Shown piece after piece: positions 17,558 through 25,741 of a stretch of 64,000 bases of DNA. The translations under genes were made by a program, and so were the position numbers. Origin of the DNA: Prevotella merdae (lineage in GTDB: Bacteria; Bacteroidota; Bacteroidia; Bacteroidales; Bacteroidaceae); NCBI RefSeq assembly GCF_900290275.1, contig NZ_LT985323.1:1265241-1329240 (forward strand), written 5' to 3'. Below the pieces are notes generated by a model. It ran no database searches. It worked only from the letters and a program-made list of their open reading frames with translations, and had not been told where the DNA came from. Each line of letters starts with the position of its first letter. Position 1 is the first letter of the stretch.

Positions 17558-18997
17558 ATGAAAAAGTTTACTTTAGTATCATTGGCAATGATGGCTTCAG
17601 CATCTTGCTTTGCACAGACAACTTTGTGGAATGGTGAGGATAAAAACTCTGGTTTATGGGATAGATGCAACCCTACGACTGTAGACAATCCTTTAAAGGA
17701 AGACGTAAATACTTCGGATAAGTGCGCCAAGTTTACTATCACTGGTAATGATTGGGAACATGGTGATATTGTTCTCGACCTTAAGAGTCTTTTTGGCGAA
17801 AGCGGACTTGATATGACAAAGAGCAAACGCTTGTCTATTATGGTTAAGAAGTCGCATGCAAGTAATGTTAAGATTGAGTTGTCTGCTGGTGCAAACACAT
17901 ATACAAAACGCATAGCATCATGGTGTGATGGTGGCGACAAGTGGCAGAAACTTGTATTTGACTTCACTACAAACTGCAACTTTGAAGGCAAGGGTAATCC
18001 TACAGAATTGGCTATTTATCCAGGTATTGAGGATGGCCAAGAGCCTTCACAGGAGATATATGTAGACAATATCGTTCTTGAGGATATTCCTACTGTCAAT
18101 GGTGGATCGATTTGGGATGTTGCTGAAGGTTCACTCACTGGTAAACTCGAACTTACTGGTGGCTATTTCAAGACAGAATGCTCTAATGTAGACAATGGTT
18201 GGGAGAAAATTTACATTGACGATTTTACCGAACTTAACAAGAAACTCTCTGCTGATGTTACATCTATAGATATGCGCAAGGCTTCAACCTTAAATGTCGA
18301 CATCAACCAGTTCTTCTTTAAGAATCCTAATACTATCGTATATGCTGATGCAGCCTATGATCATGCCAACGTTGTAGTTAATGGTACTGCTAAAAAACTT
18401 TTGCTTACTGATGCTAACGCTTTCAATGCTCCTTATGACTTCACAGCAGAATCAGTTAAGCTTAAACGCAGTTTGCAGAAGAATGGTATAAACTGTTTTG
18501 TGCTTCCATTCGAAGTCTCAGCCAACGAACTTGGTGCAAGCAAGGTTGCTACTTATAAGAGTTGTGATCTTGGCAATGTTGCCAACTTCAAGACCGCTGA
18601 AAGCGTAGTTGCCAATACTCCGTTCCTTACAACAGATGCTAAGGAGGCTTCAGAGCTTACCTTTACTAATAAGAGTATTGTAGCAACACCAGAAAATCTT
18701 GGCACTGACTTCGTAGGTGTTTACACACGTACCAAAGCAGAAGGCAAGTATGGCATTGATGAAAAAGGCAACCTTCATAAGGGTGGAGCAGATGCTTATG
18801 TAAATCCTTTCCACGCTTATCTCAACGTTGAAGGCGTTGCCAGTGTAGCTTTCGATGGTTCGGTTACAGCTATCAACAACATTGCAGCTGACAAGGTAGC
18901 CGATACAGCCGTTTACGATCTTAGTGGTCGTCGTGTTAATGGCAAGTTGCAGAAGGGCTTGTACATTATGAATGGCAAGAAGGTTGTTGTTAAGTAA
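17558..18997 (+). CDS. Secreted protein with type IX sorting domain, probable carbohydrate-binding modules
   Basis: This 479-residue protein has a signal peptide ending near SASCFAQ. An N-terminal jelly-roll-like module of about 150 residues follows (LSIMVKKSHASNVKIEL ... EIYVDNIVLED), resembling carbohydrate-binding folds. The middle region shows no motif I recognise. The end (AVYDLSGRRVNGKLQKGLYI, then MNGKKVVVK) is a typical T9SS type A sorting signal, so the protein should cross the outer membrane by T9SS and be anchored or released. It lies about 500 nt after the GH32 gene and has a promoter resembling that of susC. The simplest reading is an accessory levan-locus protein that binds glycan or cells. 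No catalytic residues are evident. Confidence 0.7.
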   Translation: MKKFTLVSLAMMASASCFAQTTLWNGEDKNSGLWDRCNPTTVDNPLKEDVNTSDKCAKFTITGNDWEHGDIVLDLKSLFGESGLDMTKSKRLSIMVKKSHASNVKIELSAGANTYTKRIASWCDGGDKWQKLVFDFTTNCNFEGKGNPTELAIYPGIEDGQEPSQEIYVDNIVLEDIPTVNGGSIWDVAEGSLTGKLELTGGYFKTECSNVDNGWEKIYIDDFTELNKKLSADVTSIDMRKASTLNVDINQFFFKNPNTIVYADAAYDHANVVVNGTAKKLLLTDANAFNAPYDFTAESVKLKRSLQKNGINCFVLPFEVSANELGASKVATYKSCDLGNVANFKTAESVVANTPFLTTDAKEASELTFTNKSIVATPENLGTDFVGVYTRTKAEGKYGIDEKGNLHKGGADAYVNPFHAYLNVEGVASVAFDGSVTAINNIAADKVADTAVYDLSGRRVNGKLQKGLYIMNGKKVVVK

Positions 18998-19053
18998 GGC
19001 GCGCACACAGAGATAATCAACGATTTATAAAATCTAAAAAAGAATAAGTAGAT

Positions 19054-19233
19054 ATGAAGAATAAATATATTGCCCCTAATATTACTGTTGTAGATTTAGA
19101 GATTGAGTCGCAGATACTTGCTGCATCGCAGGTGCCAGTTGTGTTCGATAATAGTGAAGAAGATTATATAGGCGACTTCAAGTCTTCAAACCACATCTTT
19201 GTTTTTGATGACGAAGAGTTGGAACAAGATTAA
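19054..19233 (+). CDS. 59-residue acidic protein of unknown function
   Basis: An ATG at 19054 opens a 59-codon frame ending in TAA at 19231-19233. It begins MKNKYIAPNITVVDLEIES and ends in the very acidic FVFDDEELEQD. It lies 56 nt after the T9SS cargo gene and is followed by a strong terminator, so it appears to be the last gene of that transcript. The N-terminal pattern (K-Y-I-x-P-x-x-x-V-x-x-x-E-x-E, then L-A-A-S) recalls small Bacteroidales proteins that I have seen without assigned function. The LAAS segment after a short leader might be a processing site, but no secretion signal is clear. AG-rich sequence precedes the start. Confidence 0.6.
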   Translation: MKNKYIAPNITVVDLEIESQILAASQVPVVFDNSEEDYIGDFKSSNHIFVFDDEELEQD

Positions 19234-19270
19234 AAAAAAGTATATACCCTTCAATTTCACCTAGTTTGTT

Positions 19271-19313
19271 TTCCCCCTTGCTTGGCAATGTCAAGCAAGG
19301 GGGAAGTTTTTTT
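19271..19313 (+). terminator. Terminator after the 59-residue protein gene
   Basis: A perfect 14-bp stem (TTCCCCCTTGCTTG / CAAGCAAGGGGGAA) with a 7-nt loop is followed by seven T. Confidence 0.9.
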
Positions 19314-19356
19314 ATGATATAGTAGGAGGTACGGTCGTGTAAAAAAGTGTATCTAC

Positions 19357-19407
19357 AAAGAAACGTTCATTGTACGCGGTGCTTCCACGTGCAATGAACG
19401 TTTCTTT
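19357..19407 (-). terminator. Terminator of the gltD-like gene
   Basis: 16-bp perfect arms (AAAGAAACGTTCATTG at 19357-19372 and its complement at 19392-19407) are followed on the minus strand by a T-rich tract (A-run at 19341-19346). They lie 30 nt past the gltD-like stop. Confidence 0.8.
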
Positions 19408-19437
19408 TATACGAGTGTATGTTCGTATGTTATATGT

Positions 19438-20778
19438 TTATTCTTGCTTCATTTTCTCGTTGATGGCATCAATCAGCTTGATGGCATCAACGTATTGGGC
19501 GATACCCTCGGCCACTTGTTTGGCATCGCGCATGGCAAGCACAACGGTAGAAGGACGGTTAACAACGTCGCCACCTGCAAATACACCCTTGCGTGTAGTC
19601 ATGCCATATGGTGTTTCGCGAGTGATGACATAGCCACGATCGTCTACTTCGATTCCGGTTGTTGTAGATACAATACGGCTGGCAGGCTTAGAACCCAGAG
19701 CCAAAAGCACATAGTCGGCCTTCTCAACACGGCGCTCACCATCCTTGGTCTCGATAACTACCTCAGTCATATTGCCGTTCTCATCGCTGTGAATCTCTAC
19801 AATGTTCGACTCCCAATTGAAGTTTACGCCTTCCTTAACAGCATCGTCATACTCGGAACGAAGAGCTGGCATATCGTCGATAGTACGGCGGTAAACAATA
19901 TCCACACGCTCGGCACCCATACGTACAGCAGTACGTGCGGCGTCCATAGCTGTATTGCCACATCCTATAACAAAGCAACGGTCGCCCTTTCCAACAACAA
20001 CTTCGCTGCGATCAAGGTTGCCTTCATTGTAAAGACTTACACGACGCAAGAACCATATAGCCTGACGTACACCGTTGATATCGCCGCCAGGTATATCAAG
20101 CTTCTGCGGATTGCCGGTACCAGTACCCATAAATATAGCATCGAAGCCTTGATCAAAGAGGTCGTCTACAGTATAGTCTTTGCCGATGGTGGTATTGCAA
20201 TGTATGATAACTCCCAGTTCCTCCATCTTCTTGATTTCGCGACGTACAATCTCCTTAGGTAGACGATATTCAGGAATGCCGAACATAAGAACGCCACCTG
20301 GTTCTGGTTCCATCTCGAATATCTCGACATTGAATCCCTTGCGAGAGAGGTCGCCAGCGATAGTAAGTCCAGCAGGACCCGAACCAATTACAGCTACCTT
20401 GCCGCGTGTTTTGGGTAGGAGATTCTCGCGTATAAGTCCCATATTGCCGTCAAAATCGGCAAGGAAACGCTCAAGTTTGCCTACGTGTATGCCTTGACCT
20501 TTCTTGCCAAGTACGCAATGTCCCTCGCACTGCTTCTCGTGAGGACAAACGCGTCCGCATACAGCAGGAAGATTACTCTTCTCGTTGATGATGTGCATGG
20601 CGTTGCCAAAGTTGCCCATCGAAAGTTCGTGTATCCAGTCGGGTATATCATGGCTTATAGGACATCCCTTCTTGCACTGTGGCACTTTGCAATGAAGGCA
20701 GCGTTTAGCTTCCTCAATGGCCTCGTGCATGGTGTAACCCTCGTTAACTTCTTGAAACAGATTCTTGTTATTTTCCAT
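19438..20778 (-). CDS. gltD: GltD-like FAD/NADPH oxidoreductase (glutamate synthase small-subunit family)
   Basis: This 446-residue cytoplasmic flavoprotein starts with iron-sulfur ligands (Cys27, Cys30, Cys35 and Cys39 in CLHCKVPQCKKGCPI) and a second cluster (CGRVCPHEKQCEGHC). It continues with an FAD fold (GSGPAGLTIAGDLSRKG) and an NADPH fold (GCGNTAMDAARTAVRMGAE). In glutamate synthase this subunit passes electrons from NADPH to GltB, which makes glutamate from glutamine and 2-oxoglutarate. No GltB is present in the window. Close relatives also serve as sulfide dehydrogenase or ferredoxin-NADP transhydrogenase subunits, so the exact reaction is open. Proximity to GS III, PII, AmtB and AsnB favours nitrogen assimilation. 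It has its own promoter at 20872-20865. Confidence 0.8.
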   Translation of the reverse strand: MENNKNLFQEVNEGYTMHEAIEEAKRCLHCKVPQCKKGCPISHDIPDWIHELSMGNFGNAMHIINEKSNLPAVCGRVCPHEKQCEGHCVLGKKGQGIHVGKLERFLADFDGNMGLIRENLLPKTRGKVAVIGSGPAGLTIAGDLSRKGFNVEIFEMEPEPGGVLMFGIPEYRLPKEIVRREIKKMEELGVIIHCNTTIGKDYTVDDLFDQGFDAIFMGTGTGNPQKLDIPGGDINGVRQAIWFLRRVSLYNEGNLDRSEVVVGKGDRCFVIGCGNTAMDAARTAVRMGAERVDIVYRRTIDDMPALRSEYDDAVKEGVNFNWESNIVEIHSDENGNMTEVVIETKDGERRVEKADYVLLALGSKPASRIVSTTTGIEVDDRGYVITRETPYGMTTRKGVFAGGDVVNRPSTVVLAMRDAKQVAEGIAQYVDAIKLIDAINEKMKQE

Positions 20779-20864
20779 TTGTTTTGCTTTTAGTTTTTAA
20801 TAGCCGTCAGCCATAATAGCCGTATGGCTCACTAATGTTATATTAATTTGTTATTTCCACTTTG

Positions 20865-20872
20865 CAAAATTA
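20865..20872 (-). promoter_or_regulatory. -7 promoter box of the gltD-like gene
   Basis: The minus strand reads TAATTTTG (consensus TAnnTTTG), leaving a leader of about 80 nt. A convincing -33 box is not visible. Confidence 0.6.
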
Positions 20873-21015
20873 TATATTTATTTTCTAATAGACCTCCTTT
20901 TTTGTTGCTTTTACATTGATATATGGGCTATAAGCACAAATGAGTATGTAGATTTGTACGAATTTGTAAAGGGCGGTAGACCTGTGTTTCTTTAGTTTGT
21001 TGCTCCTTTGCTTGT

Positions 21016-21244
21016 AGTTCCCACAGAACTCACGGAATACACAGAAGCCTACGGGCTTATTTTTCTCGAATCCACAGAGCGTATAGACGCTACGCGTCAT
21101 ACGACAGAAGGCACAGAAATGATAGCTTGAGATATATACCCTTCATTTCTGTGGATTCCTGCCTCGCGAAGCGTAGGCCATTCTGTGGATTCCAATAGCT
21201 TAACCCCGTAGGCTTCTGTGTATTCCGTGAGTTCTGTGGGAACT
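21016..21244. repeat. MITE-like inverted-repeat element, copy 1
   Basis: The ends are 40-bp perfect inverted repeats (21016-21055 and 21205-21244, starting AGTTCCCACAGAACTCACGG). Internal inverted segments include GAATCCACAGA near 21070 and its complement. The element encodes no transposase. A second, diverged copy lies at 58450-58701. Such non-autonomous elements are copied or moved by a transposase encoded elsewhere; none intact is present here. Confidence 0.8.
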
Positions 21245-21267
21245 AAATCTATATTCTGGTAACCATC

Positions 21268-21303
21268 AAAAAAGGCTGCAATGGTGTGAACCAAAGCAGC
21301 CTT
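21268..21303 (-). terminator. Terminator of the orphan repeat RNA
   Basis: On the minus strand AAGGCTGC pairs with GCAGCCTT, and inside it TGGT pairs with ACCA around a 4-nt loop. A run of six T follows (A-run at 21268-21273). Confidence 0.85.
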
Positions 21304-21398
21304 CGTATTTTTAATGTTTTACTTGTTTTCTACTTAAAGTTGATGAACCTCAACGCGTTCGACTTCCGCTCCGTTCATTCGGCGGGGGTGCAAACGAT

Positions 21399-21476
21399 TT
21401 ACTTTTCGTTGCCCTCTCCCCACATTCCTATTGCAGCACTTGCTGCGAATAGGGTCATCATCATCGTCATCAACAT
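21399..21476 (-). CDS. 25-codon short reading frame in the orphan RNA
   Basis: ATG at 21476 and TAA at 21401-21399 enclose MLMTMMMTLFAASAAIGMWG followed by EGNEK. The peptide is hydrophobic, like a leader or small membrane peptide. AAAGGTAAAAAG precedes the start. A strong hairpin (CTATT-C-GCAGCA paired with TGCTGCAATAG) lies inside the coding sequence. It may be a real small protein, a leader peptide, or chance. Confidence 0.3.
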   Translation of the reverse strand: MLMTMMMTLFAASAAIGMWGEGNEK

Positions 21477-21510
21477 AACTTTTTACCTTTAAACCATTAA
21501 CCTAACTAAA

Positions 21511-21750
21511 TTCTAATACCTTTCTTACTAATACCTCTACTACTAATACCTTGTCAACCTTCTACTAATACCTTTTATCTACTAATACCTCTCTTACTAA
21601 TACCTTTCTTCTGTGCGTTATCCTTATCTTCTACCTTTTGTGTTATCCTTGAATCTTCTACCTTTGTTATCCCTAAATCTTCTACCTTGTTATCCTAAAT
21701 CTTCTACCTTTGTTATCCATAATCTTTTACCTACTCTTGTGTGCGTTATC
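21511..21750 (-). repeat. Two adjacent families of degenerate tandem repeats
   Basis: Read on the minus strand, five units of the type GGTAGAAGATT with GGATAAC (about 21750-21620) are followed by six units of AGGTATTAGTA (about 21607-21511). Unit lengths vary by several bases. The plus strand is therefore almost purely pyrimidine and A. Confidence 0.85.
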
Positions 21751-21910
21751 TCAATCTTTCATCTTGTCTTAGTCATCCTTTTCTACAATCTCCTACTTAC
21801 CTCTTCAAAGACTTATATCGTTAAATTCTCTCAAAGATTTCTTTCACCTTCTATTTGAAATGTCTTATATAAGGATTGCCAACCTCTCGGTTTCCATCCT
21901 TTTGACAATG

Positions 21911-21941
21911 CAAAGTTACTACTGTTTGCGCACACACACAA
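21911..21941 (-). promoter_or_regulatory. Consensus promoter of the orphan RNA
   Basis: The minus strand has TTG at 21941-21939, a 20-nt spacer and TAACTTTG at 21918-21911. This is a very good match to the Bacteroidetes housekeeping promoter. Confidence 0.75.
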
Positions 21942-22069
21942 GTATTATACTCAATATTTTGCTAATATAGCTTCCTTTTTGATGTAAGTCAACATTTATG
22001 TGCACGCACACAGAACAACACAACAACTATATATAATATACGTAACTTGCCGTGTGTATATATAAAAAA

Positions 22070-22101
22070 AGGGGCTGGACCCTTTCGCAAAGGCGCAACC
22101 C
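22070..22101 (-). terminator. glnA terminator
   Basis: On the minus strand GGGG...CCCC encloses an inner CCTTT/AAAGG stem, followed by seven T. It lies 65 nt after the glnA stop. Confidence 0.8.
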
Positions 22102-22165
22102 CAACTTAAACAACCAATAAAAGAAATAGATAGCTGTTAAGTGTTTTATGTCTGAATATTCCTTC

Positions 22166-24355
22166 TTATCGGATAAACAGAAGTTCGCGATACTTAGGCA
22201 GAGTCCAGAGTTCATCGGCTACGATAAGCTCGAGCTTGTCTATCTGATAGCGTATCTCCTCCATCTTAGGAGCCACAGTGTCGTGGTAGGCAATAGCCTT
22301 AAGATGTTCGTCCTCTATCTTATTGGCAACCTTGCGTGCGTTGACCAATTCTTCCACACCACTCTCAATAATCTGAGTGCGTTCAGCTATCTCTTCAATT
22401 ATCTTCTTGTTGCGTGATGTCAGCTTGTCGGCTGTATCGGCAGGGAATATTTCGTACATGCTCTGTACATTCTTGGCAAGACGGCTTTGATAGTGAGTGC
22501 AGACTGGGATGATATGGTTCATAGAAAGGTCGCCGAATACACGTGCCTCAATCTGAATCTTCTTTGTGTATGTCTCCCACTTAACCTCGTTGCGTGCCTC
22601 AAGTTCCTTACGTGTCATAACGTTCTGGCTCTCGAACATCTTGATGGTAGCCTCGTCGAGATAGCGCTCGAATATCTTAGGACAAGAAGTCTCGCAGTCA
22701 AGACCGCGGCGCTTAGCCTCCTCAACCCATTCGTCTGAGTAGCCATTGCCATCAAAGTGGATTGGCTTGCAGAACTTAACATCCTCGCGTACAACATCAA
22801 GTATTGCACATACCTTGTCATAGCCCTTCTCGATAAGAGCGTCAACACGCAACTTGAAATCGTGCAAAGCCTCGGCTACAGCTGTATTAAGCACAATCAT
22901 GGCAGAAGCACAGTTGGCCTCGGAACCTACAGCACGGAACTCGAAACGGTTTCCGGTAAAGGCAAATGGTGATGTACGGTTGCGGTCGGTGTTGTCTACA
23001 AGCAGTTCAGGAATCTCAGGGATATCAAGTTGTAATCCCTGCTTGCCGGCAATATCGAATAGCTCGTCCTTCTCGGAAGTCTCAATACGTGTGAGAATCT
23101 CTGTAAGCTGACGGCCAAGGAACGATGATATGATAGCTGGAGGTGCCTCGTTGGCGCCAAGACGATGGGCATTAGTAGCACTCATGATGCTGGCCTTAAG
23201 CAATCCGTTGTGCTTGTATACAGCCATCAAGGTTTCAACGATGAATACTATGAAGCGGAGGTTATCCATTGGGGTTTTGCCAGGTCCGTGTAGCAGTACG
23301 CCAGTATCGGTAGCAAGGCTCCAGTTCTCGTGCTTGCCCGAACCATTGATGCCGGCAAACGGCTTCTCGTGCAATAATACACGGAATCCATGATGACGAG
23401 CAATCTTCTTCATGAGCGACATGAGAAGCATGTTATGGTCGATAGCAAGGTTGGTTTCCTCGAATATAGGAGCAAGCTCAAACTGGTTAGGCGCAACCTC
23501 GTTGTGGCGAGTCTTGCAAGGAATACCAAGTTCGAGAGCATGAATTTCAAGATCCTTCATGAAAGCCTGCACGCGCTCTGGGATAGCACCAAAGTAGTGG
23601 TCGTCCATCTGCTGGTTCTTTGCAGAGTCGTGTCCCATAAGTGTGCGGCCAGTAAGCATAAGGTCGGGACGTGCCGAATATAGCCCCTCGTCAACAAGAA
23701 AGTACTCCTGTTCCCAACCAAGGTTTGATATAACCTTCTTTACCTCTGGATAGAAGTAGTGGCAAACATCAGTGGCAGCCACATTAACGGCATGCAACGA
23801 GCGCAGAAGCGGAGCCTTGTAGTCGAGAGCTTCGCCTGTGTATGAGATGAAGATAGTAGGGATACACAGTGTGTCATCAATGATGAAGACAGGCGATGTA
23901 GGATCCCAAGCCGAATAGCCACGTGCCTCGAATGTGTTACGTATACCACCGTTAGGGAATGAGCTGGCATCAGGCTCCTGCTGTACAAGCAACTTGCCCG
24001 AAAACTCCTCAATCATACCGCCCTTGCCGTCGTGTTCGATAAAGGCATCATGCTTTTCGGCAGTGCCTTCAGTAAGAGGCTGGAACCAGTGAGTGTAGTG
24101 TGTAACACCGTTCTCATCGGCCCACTGCTTGATGCCCTTAGCAACAGCATCGGCAATAGAACGGTCAAGTCGAGCACCATTGTCGATAACGTCGATGAGT
24201 TTCTCATATACGTCGCGCGGCAGATACTTGTACATCTTGGCACGGTTGAATACGTTCTTTCCGAAGAACTCTGATGGGCGTTCAATCGGTGTAATCACGT
24301 CGACGGGTTTCTTCTTGAAAGCGTCGGCTACAACATCAAATCTTAAATTTGCCAT
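22166..24355 (-). CDS. glnA: Type III glutamine synthetase
   Basis: This 729-residue enzyme is the long GS III form (GlnN) typical of Bacteroidetes and cyanobacteria. It makes glutamine from glutamate, ammonium and ATP. Recognizable parts include the GSIII N-terminal region (RPSEFFGKNVFNRAKMYKYL), the metal and ATP region (KTRHNEVAPNQFELAPIFEE), GINGSGKHENWS, and NRTSPFAFTGNRFEFRAVGS near residue 455. The C-terminal helical extension is complete and the length is normal. It is a single-gene unit ending in its own terminator. It lies near PII and AmtB, which fits nitrogen-responsive control, but I could not find a clear promoter box in the 95 nt before its start. Confidence 0.95.
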   Translation of the reverse strand: MANLRFDVVADAFKKKPVDVITPIERPSEFFGKNVFNRAKMYKYLPRDVYEKLIDVIDNGARLDRSIADAVAKGIKQWADENGVTHYTHWFQPLTEGTAEKHDAFIEHDGKGGMIEEFSGKLLVQQEPDASSFPNGGIRNTFEARGYSAWDPTSPVFIIDDTLCIPTIFISYTGEALDYKAPLLRSLHAVNVAATDVCHYFYPEVKKVISNLGWEQEYFLVDEGLYSARPDLMLTGRTLMGHDSAKNQQMDDHYFGAIPERVQAFMKDLEIHALELGIPCKTRHNEVAPNQFELAPIFEETNLAIDHNMLLMSLMKKIARHHGFRVLLHEKPFAGINGSGKHENWSLATDTGVLLHGPGKTPMDNLRFIVFIVETLMAVYKHNGLLKASIMSATNAHRLGANEAPPAIISSFLGRQLTEILTRIETSEKDELFDIAGKQGLQLDIPEIPELLVDNTDRNRTSPFAFTGNRFEFRAVGSEANCASAMIVLNTAVAEALHDFKLRVDALIEKGYDKVCAILDVVREDVKFCKPIHFDGNGYSDEWVEEAKRRGLDCETSCPKIFERYLDEATIKMFESQNVMTRKELEARNEVKWETYTKKIQIEARVFGDLSMNHIIPVCTHYQSRLAKNVQSMYEIFPADTADKLTSRNKKIIEEIAERTQIIESGVEELVNARKVANKIEDEHLKAIAYHDTVAPKMEEIRYQIDKLELIVADELWTLPKYRELLFIR

Positions 24356-24450
24356 TGTTTTCTTTCTTTTATGTTGTTTACTGTTATTGTTCTAAATTTA
24401 AAGGGTGACTTTCTTAACTATCTCCATACATTATATAATATGAATCTTCT

Positions 24451-25689
24451 TTATGCCTTCTTTAGCCATTCCTTAATTCTTCGCATAGCCTCTTTGCAGT
24501 CTTCGCGATTGCCAAATGCAGTAAGGCGAATATAGCCTTCGCCACTCGGTCCAAATCCTACACCTGGTGTGCATACAACGCCTACAGCATATAGCATTTG
24601 CTCGAAGAACTTCCATGAGTCGGTACCATCTGGTGTCTTAACCCAAAGATATGGTGCATTTTTGCCTCCAAACACCTCGAAGCCCATAGCGGTAAGTGCC
24701 TCATGCATTATATTGGCGTTGCCCATATAATAGTTTATGGTTTCCTTTACCTGCTTTTTGCCCTCGGGTGTGTATATGGCAGCAGCGGCTCGCTGTGATA
24801 TATAGCTTGTGCCGTTGAACTTGGTAGACTGTCGGCGATCCCACAAGTGGTTGAGGTTGATGCGCTCTTTGCCGTCGAGTGTAACAGCAGTTACATCCTT
24901 AGGTATTACTGTATATCCGCAGCGCACACCAGTAAATCCGGCAGTCTTTGAATAGCTGCGGAATTCGATGGCACATTTCTTAGCTCCCTTAATCTCGTAG
25001 ATAGAGTGGGGGATGTCGTCCTCTTGTATGTATGCCTCGTAGGCTGCATCGTATAGGATAAGCGTGTCATTGTCGAGAGCGTACTTAACCCACTTCTTTA
25101 ATTCCTCTTTTGGCAATACAGTGCCAGTTGGGTTGTTGGGGTAACAGAGGTATATCATATCAACGCGGTGGTCGGGAATCTGCGGTACAAAGTGGTTCTC
25201 GGCTGTGCACGGCATATAGTTTACGTTGCTCCATCTGCCGTTCTCAAGCACTCCGGCTCGTCCGCACATCACATTAGAGTCGATATATACGGGGTAGATA
25301 GGATCGGTAACACCTATGGAGTTGTCCCATCTTACTATCTCGCCTATATTGCCAGTATCGCTCTTGGCTCCGTCGTTAACGAAAATTTCATTAGGGTCGA
25401 GATGAATGCCGCGTGGCGCATAGTCGTTTTTGACAATAGCTTCGCGCAAGAAGTCGTATCCACGTTCAGGACCGTATCCTCTGAATGTTGCTTTACGTGC
25501 CATCTCGTCTACTGCCTTGTGCATTGCTTCAATCACTGCAGGGCAAAGCGGCTGTGTAACGTCTCCAATGCCGAGACTAATCACTCGTACCTGGGGGTGT
25601 GAAACCTTGAAGGCATTAACCTTCTTGGCTATGTCTGCAAACAAATAATTGTTTGACAGTTTCAAGAAATGTTCGTTTACTAAGGCCAT
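24451..25689 (-). CDS. dapL: LL-diaminopimelate aminotransferase
   Basis: This is a 412-residue PLP enzyme of fold type I. It converts tetrahydrodipicolinate and glutamate directly to LL-diaminopimelate, bypassing acylated intermediates of lysine and peptidoglycan synthesis. Diagnostic features include SLGIGDVTQPL at 38-48, GYGPERGYDFLREAI at 71-85, CYPNNPTG at 182-189, the Tyr/Asp PLP contacts in LILYDAAYEAY and the Schiff-base Lys248 in SYSKTAGFTGVRCGY. Length and sequence fit the DapL family fully. It follows dapF by 52 nt on the same strand, so the two consecutive steps are co-transcribed. Presence of DapL argues that the M20 enzyme at 5452-6507 is not needed as DapE. Confidence 0.95.
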   Translation of the reverse strand: MALVNEHFLKLSNNYLFADIAKKVNAFKVSHPQVRVISLGIGDVTQPLCPAVIEAMHKAVDEMARKATFRGYGPERGYDFLREAIVKNDYAPRGIHLDPNEIFVNDGAKSDTGNIGEIVRWDNSIGVTDPIYPVYIDSNVMCGRAGVLENGRWSNVNYMPCTAENHFVPQIPDHRVDMIYLCYPNNPTGTVLPKEELKKWVKYALDNDTLILYDAAYEAYIQEDDIPHSIYEIKGAKKCAIEFRSYSKTAGFTGVRCGYTVIPKDVTAVTLDGKERINLNHLWDRRQSTKFNGTSYISQRAAAAIYTPEGKKQVKETINYYMGNANIMHEALTAMGFEVFGGKNAPYLWVKTPDGTDSWKFFEQMLYAVGVVCTPGVGFGPSGEGYIRLTAFGNREDCKEAMRRIKEWLKKA

Positions 25690-25741
25690 ATAATGTCTAT
25701 TATTCTATTTTCATTTATTGGTGTTGTGTCTTACGATAAAA

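Larger units (their letters stand above)
21268..21904 (-). ncRNA. Predicted orphan RNA of about 640 nt with tandem purine-rich repeats
   Basis: A transcript is predicted from the consensus promoter at 21941-21911 to the terminator at 21268. It begins with a hairpin whose apex is AACC-GAGA-GGTT, a GNRA-type tetraloop. It then carries about five repeats built on GGTAGAAGATT...GGATAAC and six built on AGGTATTAGTA, nearly free of C. The repeats contain stops in the frames I checked. A 25-codon frame follows, and then a terminator. It is separate from both glnA (own terminator) and gltD (own promoter). I do not recognise it as a known RNA family. Function is unknown; RNA-binding protein capture or translational control of the short frame are possibilities only. 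Confidence 0.55.
20779..22165. other. Long non-coding interval between gltD and glnA
   Basis: These 1.39 kb hold no conventional gene. On the minus strand, in order after glnA, they contain: the glnA terminator (22101-22070), a consensus promoter (21941-21911), a purine-rich repeat leader, a 25-codon frame, a terminator (21303-21268), an inverted-repeat element (21016-21244) and the gltD promoter. The gltD leader has an AGCCAT/ATGGCT hairpin next to duplicated AATAGCCGT. Confidence 0.8.

Noticed and set aside
20885..21100. Minus-strand 71-codon frame upstream of gltD
   Set aside because: Partly encoded by the inverted-repeat element, no family resemblance, and no start-site support.
21097..21294. 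Minus-strand 65-codon frame over the inverted-repeat element
   Set aside because: Most of it is a translation of the element arms, and it crosses from the terminator of the repeat RNA into the element. No evidence of a gene.
21613..21858. Plus-strand 81-codon hydrophobic frame across the repeat region
   Set aside because: It is a by-product of the pyrimidine-rich repeats (Leu/Ser/Pro bias) and lacks a promoter. The minus strand has the promoter and terminator.
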